DNA of 9,974 bases from an uncultured Clostridia bacterium. GTDB lineage: Bacteria > Bacillota_A > Clostridia > Christensenellales > CAG-138. A model generated the notes under the pieces. It was not told the DNA's origin, did not search any database, and saw only the letters and a list, made by a program, of their open reading frames with translations. The translations under genes and the position numbers were made by a program. Positions 1 to 5,046 of the stretch are shown here, one piece after another. The stretch covers positions 1 to 9,974 of the forward strand of contig CAMORL010000055.1 in NCBI GenBank assembly GCA_946623765.1, read 5' to 3'. Numbering within the stretch: the stretch's first letter is position 1; the number at the start of each line of letters is the position of its first letter.

Positions 1-82
1 TGCGCTTTTGAACTGCCTCTTTCTAAAACCGCTGCGCATTAAGGTATTCCCATTTAAGGGATATGCGATCAATAAAACAAAC

Positions 83-122
83 AAAAAATCCCGCCCGATT
101 CCCTATCCGGGCGGGGTTTTTT
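83..122. terminator. Bidirectional hairpin terminator upstream of dnaA
   Basis: An 8-bp G/C stem (CCCGCCCG at 90-97 with CGGGCGGG at 108-115, loop of 10 nt) is flanked by six A's on the left (83-88) and six T's on the right (117-122), so it reads as an intrinsic terminator on either strand. It probably ends a rightward gene lying left of the window and insulates dnaA from read-through. No gene is visible in the 82 bases before it. Confidence 0.85.
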
Positions 123-133
123 CCCGAAAACGC

Positions 134-162
134 TTTTCTTTTCGGAAAAATTCTGTTATGAT
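134..162 (+). promoter_or_regulatory. dnaA promoter (extended -10)
   Basis: TATGAT at 157-162 matches the -10 consensus at five of six positions and carries the extended TGn element at 154-156. The -35 is poor: only T-rich sequence (134-139) sits 17 bp upstream, as expected where an extended -10 compensates. A 7-bp inverted repeat (CCGAAAA at 124-130, TTTTCGG at 139-145) covers the -35 region and could bind a regulator. The start of transcription would fall near 169, giving a leader of roughly 57 nt. Confidence 0.55.
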
Positions 163-184
163 AATTGAGGTAGATTAGCCTTGT

Positions 185-206
185 GAAGAAGCCGGACGGT
201 TTCTTC
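185..206 (+). promoter_or_regulatory. Hairpin in the dnaA leader
   Basis: GAAGAAGCC (185-193) pairs with GGTTTCTTC (198-206) over nine base pairs including one G-T, with a GGAC loop. It lies between the predicted transcription start and the G-rich ribosome-binding region at 217-220. It has no T-tract after it, so it is unlikely to be a terminator. A role in leader stability or translation control is inference only. Confidence 0.4.
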
Positions 207-226
207 TTGAAAGATTGGGGAAAAGA

Positions 227-1549
227 ATGGAAGATCTCAGTAAAACCTGGTATGAAGCGCGGGAACTCATCCGCCCTCAGATTTCTTCGGTGACGTTTCA
301 CCGCTGGATCGACGCGCTCGATCCGGTCACGGTGCAAAACGGCATCCTGATTCTTGAAGCCACGGACGACGTCGTAAAAAACACGGTCACGGAATATTAT
401 TTTGACCACGTCCGTTCCGCCGTGCAGAAGACGGATCCGGATATTCTCGATATTCTTCTGATCCTGCCCTCTCAGCGGAAGGATTTTTTGGGCAGCGCTG
501 CGGAAGATGTTTCTTTGAACACCCTGACGCTGAATCCAAAATATACGTTCGCCACGTTCGTCGTCGGTAAATCGAACGATTTTGCGCAGGCAGCTGCGCG
601 CGCGGTCGTCGAAGCGCCCGGTAAAGCGTATAACCCGCTGTTTCTGTACGGCGGCGCCGGTCTCGGAAAAACGCACCTGATGCATGCGATCGGTCATGCG
701 GTGAAGGAGGCGGATCCTTCCGCGCGCATCATTTACGTTTCGTGTGAAATGTTCACCAATGACTTTCTGCTTGCGCTGCGAACCGGAAAAATCGTGGAAT
801 TCAGGCAGCGTTACCGCAACAACGTCGATCTTCTGATGATCGACGATATTCAGTTTATCGCGGGGAAGGAATCCACGCAGGAGGAGTTCTTCAACACGTT
901 CAATACGCTTCACACCACCGGAAAACAGATCGTGATCAGTTCGGACCGTCCGCCGAAGGAGATCAAAACGCTTGAAGAGCGTCTTTCCTCCCGATTTGAA
1001 TGGGGTCTGGTTGCGGATCTGCAGGTTCCGGATCTGGAAACGAGAACGGCAATTCTGAAAAACCGCGCGCAGAACGAGCATGTAAACATCGACGATGATG
1101 TGATCAACTTTATTGCGGAGAACTTTGTAGACAACATCCGGAAACTGGAAGGAAGTCTGAACCGCGTCATCGCATACGCAAGGCTGAAGAGACTTCCGCT
1201 GACGCTGAGTCTTGCAAAGGAAGCGCTCAGGGACATGCTTCCGCAGAAAAAGGAAATCGAGGTTACGCCGGAACGAATCCGCGACACGGTTGCGGAATAT
1301 TATTCGGTTCCGGTGGAAAGCCTGCTTTCACAGCGCCGCGACAAAGAAGTTGTGATGCCGCGGCAGATCGCGATGTATTTCTGTCATACGCTTCTGAGTC
1401 TTCCTTATAAAAGAATCGCAACGCTGTTTGACCGGAACGATCACACGACGGCGATTTCCGCCTGCAATAAGATCTCTCAGATGATCGATGAGGACGCCTC
1501 CTTTGCAGACACGATCGAAAGCATCAAAGTAAGAATCCGCGAGGGATGA
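227..1549 (+). CDS. dnaA: Chromosomal replication initiator protein DnaA
   Basis: DnaA is the AAA+ ATPase that binds DnaA boxes and opens the origin. The 440-residue product has the usual layout: domain I (about 1-80, with the conserved IRPQISSVTF stretch), a very short linker, the AAA+ core from about 103, and domain IV from about 345. Visible motifs are Walker A GGAGLGKT (142-149), Walker B LLMIDDIQF (202-210), the initiator-specific FRQRYR region (192-197), sensor I VISSD (236-240), the arginine finger in SRFEWG (R256), sensor II RKLEG (305-309) and DHTT (405-408). The signature helix reads FDRNDHTTAISACNKI where most DnaA proteins have GGRDHTTV, a real divergence. The ATG at 227 is chosen because it starts domain I correctly behind GGGG at 217-220. 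A TTG at 215 would add four residues and is less likely. The origin follows directly. Confidence 0.97.
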   Translation: MEDLSKTWYEARELIRPQISSVTFHRWIDALDPVTVQNGILILEATDDVVKNTVTEYYFDHVRSAVQKTDPDILDILLILPSQRKDFLGSAAEDVSLNTLTLNPKYTFATFVVGKSNDFAQAAARAVVEAPGKAYNPLFLYGGAGLGKTHLMHAIGHAVKEADPSARIIYVSCEMFTNDFLLALRTGKIVEFRQRYRNNVDLLMIDDIQFIAGKESTQEEFFNTFNTLHTTGKQIVISSDRPPKEIKTLEERLSSRFEWGLVADLQVPDLETRTAILKNRAQNEHVNIDDDVINFIAENFVDNIRKLEGSLNRVIAYARLKRLPLTLSLAKEALRDMLPQKKEIEVTPERIRDTVAEYYSVPVESLLSQRRDKEVVMPRQIAMYFCHTLLSLPYKRIATLFDRNDHTTAISACNKISQMIDEDASFADTIESIKVRIREG

Positions 1550-1551
1550 AT

Positions 1552-1560
1552 GTATCCACA
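1552..1560 (+). promoter_or_regulatory. DnaA box 1
   Basis: GTATCCACA differs from TTATCCACA only at the first base. It starts three bases after the dnaA stop codon. Confidence 0.6.
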
Positions 1561-1576
1561 TTCTGAGGATCGGTAA

Positions 1577-1585
1577 AGTGGATAA
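1577..1585 (-). promoter_or_regulatory. DnaA box 2
   Basis: On the minus strand this reads TTATCCACT, with one mismatch at the last base. It faces box 1 across 16 bp. Confidence 0.6.
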
Positions 1586-1685
1586 AATGAGGGTTCTGCG
1601 GAAAATTAGGATAACATGGATAAATCCGTTTCTTTTCCACCGGCAAACCTCATACTCTCCCACAGGAAAAACCCCGAAGAAGATG

Positions 1686-1709
1686 CGGGAAACACCGGTT
1701 TTCCGTTTT
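1686..1709 (+). terminator. Possible weak dnaA terminator or attenuator
   Basis: CGGGAAAC (1686-1693) pairs with GTTTTCCG (1698-1705) over eight pairs with one G-T and an ACCG loop, followed by TTTT (1706-1709). The stem is modest and the T-tract short, so termination would be partial. The right arm overlaps the -35 region of the proposed dnaN promoter. Confidence 0.35.
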
Positions 1710-1728
1710 CTCCACAGCCACTTATAAT
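1699..1728 (+). promoter_or_regulatory. dnaN promoter with internal DnaA box
   Basis: A perfect -10 hexamer TATAAT lies at 1723-1728, placing the transcription start near 1735 and giving a leader of about 70 nt. The -35 is weak: TTTTCC at 1699-1704 with an 18-bp spacer is the best fit. A DnaA box (1708-1716) sits in the spacer, so DnaA binding could repress or tune dnaN. The -10 also lies within the A/T-rich stretch of the origin and could simply be part of it. Confidence 0.45.
1708..1716 (+). promoter_or_regulatory. DnaA box 3
   Basis: TTCTCCACA has one mismatch to TTATCCACA at the third base. It borders the A/T-rich stretch and lies between the proposed -35 and -10 of dnaN. Confidence 0.55.
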
Positions 1729-1777
1729 AAGAATACTGAAAAACATACATAAGGACCTTAAGAGAATCCGAATAAAT

Positions 1778-1786
1778 GGTGGATAA
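1778..1786 (-). promoter_or_regulatory. DnaA box 4
   Basis: The minus strand reads TTATCCACC, with one mismatch at the last base. The same bases form the left arm and loop of a small hairpin (1778-1782 with 1787-1791) just before the dnaN ribosome-binding site. Confidence 0.55.
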
Positions 1787-1805
1787 CCGCCGGAAAGGAA
1801 TCGAA

Positions 1806-2900
1806 ATGAAATTTACCATGCAAACAGAAGACCTGTGCTCAGGTGTTCTCTCCGTAATCAAAGCGCTGCCGGTACGTTCCTCTATGCCCGTTTTGGAAGG
1901 TGTTTTGATCGAAGCGACGGCGGAAGGTCTGCATCTGACCTGCTCCGATCTGATGTTCCAAAAGGAATGCATGCTTCCCGCAACGGTCGAAGAAGAAGGA
2001 AAGTGCATCTTAAAAGGAAAGTTTTTGGCAGAGATCCTCCGGAAAATGCCGAATGAAACGCTGTATGCCGAACAGGAAGGAATGATTCTGAAGATCAGAA
2101 GCGGCAGAGTGCGTCAAAGACTGCAGTGCATCGAGTTTGACGATTATCCCGTCATGCGCGCAAAGGGAGATGTCGTGAACATCAAGGTCAACGCGGAGCA
2201 GCTGAAAAATATGATTGACCGAACGGTGTTTGCCGTTTCGCAGGACGATTCCCGTCCGGTTCTGACCGGCGCTCTCATTGAAGCGAACGAAGAACAGCTG
2301 ACGTTTGTCGCAACGGACTCCTTCCAGTTTGCAATGACGGTACTCCATACGCAGAACAGCGGCGTCGATAAGCACACGATCGTGCAGGGAAAGGTTTTGA
2401 ACGAGCTTTCCAAAATGGCGGAAGAAACCGAAAAGGACATTACCGTTTCTCTCACGCAGACGCATATGACCGTCCAGGTAAACGATTCGATTCTGACGGC
2501 GCGTCTTCTGGACGGCAACTATATCGATTATAAGCGCATCATTCCGAAGGAATGCAAGACCCGCGTACTGGTCAACACGTCGGAGCTTTTCACAATCACC
2601 GACCGTGCGCAGCTGATCGCGAGGGAAGGCAACAACAGCGTCATGCTGCACTTTGATGAGAATACCCTTACGATGAGCGCAGAGAGTTTCGTCGGCCGGA
2701 CAGAGGACACGATGGAGGTCAGCATCGTCGGAGATCCGATCGACATCGCTTTCAATCCGAAATACATAATCAACATTCTCCACAGCATTCCGGATGAAAC
2801 GGTTTATTTCGAGTTCAACAGCCCGATCAGTCCGTGTGTCATCCGTCCCGTGCAGGGAGATGCGTATCTTTATCTGATCGTTCCGATGCGCGTATATTAA
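1806..2900 (+). CDS. dnaN: DNA polymerase III beta subunit (sliding clamp)
   Basis: DnaN forms the ring-shaped clamp that holds DNA polymerase III on DNA and serves as a docking site for other replication and repair proteins. The 364-residue product has the normal family length, three tandem clamp folds of about 120 residues, and recognisable landmarks: PVRSSMPVLEG near the N terminus, DDSRPVLTGALIE, ATDSFQFAM in the second domain, DYKRIIP, FNPKYIINIL in the third domain and the C-terminal YLIVPMRVY. ATDSFQFAM replaces the usual TDSHRLA-type segment, and YIDYKR replaces the common FPDYKR; both are modest changes. The ATG at 1806 follows AAAGGAA (1794-1800) at good spacing. An upstream in-frame ATG at 1776 adds ten residues not expected for the family and lacks a good site. 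It is followed by a strong terminator and a convergent gene, so recF is not next. Confidence 0.96.
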   Translation: MKFTMQTEDLCSGVLSVIKALPVRSSMPVLEGVLIEATAEGLHLTCSDLMFQKECMLPATVEEEGKCILKGKFLAEILRKMPNETLYAEQEGMILKIRSGRVRQRLQCIEFDDYPVMRAKGDVVNIKVNAEQLKNMIDRTVFAVSQDDSRPVLTGALIEANEEQLTFVATDSFQFAMTVLHTQNSGVDKHTIVQGKVLNELSKMAEETEKDITVSLTQTHMTVQVNDSILTARLLDGNYIDYKRIIPKECKTRVLVNTSELFTITDRAQLIAREGNNSVMLHFDENTLTMSAESFVGRTEDTMEVSIVGDPIDIAFNPKYIINILHSIPDETVYFEFNSPISPCVIRPVQGDAYLYLIVPMRVY

Positions 2901-2913
2901 GAAATAAGGATAA

Positions 2914-2948
2914 AAAATACCCTGCGAAGGCATTTCGCAGGGTATTTT
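2914..2948. terminator. Bidirectional terminator between dnaN and the LRR gene
   Basis: A perfect 15-bp inverted repeat (2914-2928 with 2934-2948, loop GGCAT) has a GGG/CCC-containing core and A/T-rich ends, so either transcript ends in a U-run. It starts 14 bases after the dnaN stop and 10 bases beyond the stop of the convergent LRR gene, serving both. Confidence 0.93.
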
Positions 2949-2957
2949 CCGTTAACG

Positions 2958-4397
2958 TTATTTTATCTGATACTGCAAAGGCGATTCTTCATTGAACAGA
3001 GCGTCTCCGGCGAGAATCCCTTCGGTGTCGTTCTTGCCGACGATGAACAGTTTCAGCTTCGGACACTTCGGCAGATCATAGTAGTAATCGTCAAAGACGA
3101 GTTTCTTGCAGCCCGCAAGGTCTACTCTTGTGAGTCTTGCAAAGTTTTTGAAGTACGAAAGGTCGTCGATCGCCGTTCCGAACACCTTCAGATCAACGAG
3201 TTTCTTAAGACCGGTCAGACTCTTTACGGTCTTGATGTTTTTGTTGTTTCCGACGTTCAGCAGTTCCAGATTTTTCAGACTGCTCAATGCGGAGACGTCC
3301 TTCAGATTGTTCGTGTACAGGTACAGCGTTTTCAGCGACGTCAGGTTTTTGATATACTTGAGATCGCTGTCGTCTATGCCGTTGTCCGCAACGCTCAGCC
3401 ATTCCAGCTGATCGAGATTTTCAATGGGCGAAATGTCGTAGATCTTGTTATGGCAAAGGTTCAGATGCTTCAGATTGGTCAATCCGGATATCCAGTCGAT
3501 GTTTGTGAGAGCAACGCCGCCGCTGCTGTTTCCGCAGGTTTTCAGTTCCAGATATTCCAGCTCTGTCAACTCCTTCAGCGGTTCATAGGTATCGAACCAG
3601 CAGAAGTCCACGTCCAAAACCCGAAGATTCGGACACAGCTTTACCATTGTTTCCACTTCTTCTTTTGTGATGTGGGTAAAATGACCTTTGCTGTCGCCGT
3701 TGAAATTGAACCCGGCCTTGGTTCCGGTGATTTCCTTGGTTCCGGCGGGAATCGTTGCGCCGCCGAACGTAAAGCTCGAAGGAACGGACGTGGGAGGAGG
3801 CGTGGGCGTGGGCGTCGGAGGAGGCGTCGGCGTTTGAGTCTCTGTCGGCGTCGGGCTCTGCGTGACAACAGCCGGAGGAGGCGTCGTGGTTTCAACGATT
3901 ACCGGCGTCGGCGTTTCATTTTGAATGACGATATCACCTTCAATTTCGGTCGGCGTCACAACTGCGGTCTGCACCGGCGTCGGGGTTGTGTTCCCGTCTT
4001 GTTTATTTTCATTATTTTTCATTATCAGCAGCCATACCGTTATAAAAGCTGCGCCGGCAATCAGCAGAAATGCGAGAACGCAGATCATAACGATCATGAC
4101 GGTATTCTTTTTTTCCGGCTGAGGTTCCGGTTCATATCTGTAAGGAGGCGTCGGATTGCCGTACAATTCCTCTTCCTCATAGCTTTCATACGAATCGCGA
4201 TCGTTGTTATAAAGTTCGCTCTGATCGTAATATGTCTGCTGTCCGTGGTTATACTGCGATGTTTCGGAAGTACGGGCATACGGATTCTGTTTGTTTCCCT
4301 GAACCGTATTCCGTGAACCGCCGTCCCTTTGAGGACGGTTGTTCCGGTTTTCATCCGAACCGAATCCGCCCGGCGTTTTCAGAAAACTGTTCCCCAT
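2958..4397 (-). CDS. Membrane-anchored leucine-rich-repeat surface protein
   Basis: This 479-residue protein has four parts. Residues 1-98 are a polar, probably disordered tail rich in Asn, Gln, Tyr and Glu. Residues 99-126 are one hydrophobic membrane segment (starting TVMIVMICVLAFLL). Residues 137-208 are a Pro/Thr-rich linker of the kind that spans cell walls. About 253-450 carry some eight leucine-rich repeats of roughly 22 residues, such as LTNLKHLNLCHNKIYDI and LTSLKTLYLYTNNLKDV, resembling internalin-type repeats. With Lys after the segment and no signal peptide, the likely topology is N-in, LRR-out (type II); this is inference. LRR domains of this type bind proteins or glycans, but no ligand can be named. 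AGAGG stands six bases before the ATG. It has its own promoter, and can also be read from the upstream operon because no terminator intervenes. Confidence 0.85.
   Translation of the reverse strand: MGNSFLKTPGGFGSDENRNNRPQRDGGSRNTVQGNKQNPYARTSETSQYNHGQQTYYDQSELYNNDRDSYESYEEEELYGNPTPPYRYEPEPQPEKKNTVMIVMICVLAFLLIAGAAFITVWLLIMKNNENKQDGNTTPTPVQTAVVTPTEIEGDIVIQNETPTPVIVETTTPPPAVVTQSPTPTETQTPTPPPTPTPTPPPTSVPSSFTFGGATIPAGTKEITGTKAGFNFNGDSKGHFTHITKEEVETMVKLCPNLRVLDVDFCWFDTYEPLKELTELEYLELKTCGNSSGGVALTNIDWISGLTNLKHLNLCHNKIYDISPIENLDQLEWLSVADNGIDDSDLKYIKNLTSLKTLYLYTNNLKDVSALSSLKNLELLNVGNNKNIKTVKSLTGLKKLVDLKVFGTAIDDLSYFKNFARLTRVDLAGCKKLVFDDYYYDLPKCPKLKLFIVGKNDTEGILAGDALFNEESPLQYQIK
3774..3989 (-). repeat. 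Low-complexity Pro/Thr-coding stretch
   Basis: This part of the LRR gene encodes the Pro/Thr linker (residues 137-208) and is made of near-repeated GGCGT/GGAGGCGT units on the plus strand. An 11-mer GGAGGAGGCGT occurs three times, at 3793-3803, 3817-3827 and 3874-3884. The offsets of 24 and 57 bp are both multiples of three, so copy changes would preserve the frame. Confidence 0.75.
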
Positions 4398-4426
4398 ATG
4401 AAACCTCTTTTCCTTATTTTTTATTC

Positions 4427-4455
4427 AGTATACCATGATTTTGTTTCGGAAACAA
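4427..4455 (-). promoter_or_regulatory. Promoter of the LRR gene (extended -10)
   Basis: Reading leftward, TTGTTT (4455-4450) and TATACT (4432-4427) are separated by 17 bp, and TGG precedes the -10 as an extended element. The -10 matches consensus at five of six positions and the -35 at its TTG. The predicted start lies about 25-30 nt before the LRR start codon. Confidence 0.65.
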
Positions 4456-4462
4456 TATTGTT
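4441..4462. promoter_or_regulatory. Overlapping palindromes at the LRR promoter (candidate operator)
   Basis: A 15-bp dyad, TTGTTTC-G-GAAACAA (4441-4455), overlaps a 12-bp palindrome AACAATATTGTT (4451-4462). Together they present three alternating TTGTT/AACAA half-sites. They cover the -35, the upstream part of the spacer and the end of the isomerase gene. There is no T-run on either side, so a terminator is unlikely; a repressor or activator site is the better guess. Confidence 0.5.
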
Positions 4463-5046
4463 CATACCATTTCCGTTCTTCCTTGTTTTTCCGCATCGAT
4501 CGCCATGGAAAACACGGTAAACGCCCACGGTGCAAAGCGCTCCGGTTCATGCGTGATCCATTCGTTCAGATCCTGTTCCGTAACCCAGCGCGTTTCCGAA
4601 ACTTCCGAGGGATCCGGATTAAGCAGGCCTGCGTATCTTCCGATCAGCACATGATCGCATTCGTATTCCGTGATTCCGTCCGAAAAGACCGCGCGGTATA
4701 CAAACCGTCCGATCTCCTTCAGGTTTTCCGCCGTGCATCCGAGCTCTTCTTTGACACGCGCATATGCGGCGTCCGGAAGCGTTTCACCGTCGCGCGGGTG
4801 CGAACAGCAGGAATTTGCCCAAAGTCCCGCGCAATGGTATTTTTCTGCCGCACGCCGTGAGAGCAGATAGTTCCGCGCTCCTTCTTTATCCCGGTACAGC
4901 AGCACAGAGAATGCGCGGTGAAGAAGTCCGTTCCGATGCGCCTCCTCCTTGGTTGCCGTGCCGATCTTCCGATCTTTCAGATCCGTCAATATGATGCGAT
5001 CGTTTTTATGCGGGTCGCAAGCCATCAAATCCGTTTTATACATCAT
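4462..5046 (-). CDS. idi: Isopentenyl-diphosphate delta-isomerase, type 1
   Basis: Type 1 Idi is a metal-dependent Nudix-fold enzyme that interconverts isopentenyl and dimethylallyl diphosphate in the cytoplasm, balancing the C5 building blocks of isoprenoids. The 194-residue product matches the family length (E. coli Idi is 182). Catalytic and metal residues can be placed by comparison with E. coli Idi: His37 and His43, Cys81 and His83 in NSCCSHP (E. coli NSVCGHP), Glu127 and Glu129 in EYECDH, and Trp174 in FAPW. The Nudix-like helix is DAAYARVKEELG (92-103). The start codon overlaps the stop of the aldehyde dehydrogenase (two tandem ATGs, 3-nt overlap), and the upstream Shine-Dalgarno is weak, so translation is probably coupled. 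Many Bacillota use the unrelated flavin-dependent type 2 enzyme, so a type 1 copy may have been acquired. Confidence 0.9.
   Translation of the reverse strand: MMYKTDLMACDPHKNDRIILTDLKDRKIGTATKEEAHRNGLLHRAFSVLLYRDKEGARNYLLSRRAAEKYHCAGLWANSCCSHPRDGETLPDAAYARVKEELGCTAENLKEIGRFVYRAVFSDGITEYECDHVLIGRYAGLLNPDPSEVSETRWVTEQDLNEWITHEPERFAPWAFTVFSMAIDAEKQGRTEMV

Larger units (their letters stand above)
1550..1805. other. oriC: Probable origin of replication (oriC) between dnaA and dnaN
   Basis: The 256-bp gap between dnaA and dnaN is the classic oriC position in Bacillota. It contains four 9-mers that each differ by one base from the DnaA box TTATCCACA, at 1552-1560 and 1708-1716 (forward) and 1577-1585 and 1778-1786 (reverse). 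Weaker two-mismatch sites occur at 1606-1614, 1615-1623 and 1633-1641. An A/T-rich stretch at about 1721-1750 next to the third box is the best candidate unwinding element. I could not make out a convincing run of DnaA-trio triplets there. No perfect TTATCCACA was found. Identification rests on position and box clustering; GC skew could not be computed. Confidence 0.75.

Noticed and set aside
1..82. Start of a divergent rpmH gene or its promoter
   Set aside because: No start codon with a ribosome-binding site is visible; the best minus-strand hexamers are poor.
23..1081. A 352-codon open frame on the minus strand across dnaA
   Set aside because: It is antisense to dnaA, runs through the upstream terminator and promoter, and its translation resembles no protein family.
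1721..1750. DnaA-trio array in the A/T-rich stretch
   Set aside because: Only one triplet fits the expected pattern beside DnaA box 3, and no run of three or more could be read in phase.
2010..2933. A 307-codon minus-strand frame antisense to dnaN
   Set aside because: It begins inside the terminator hairpin and covers a conserved gene on the other strand; no motif is visible.
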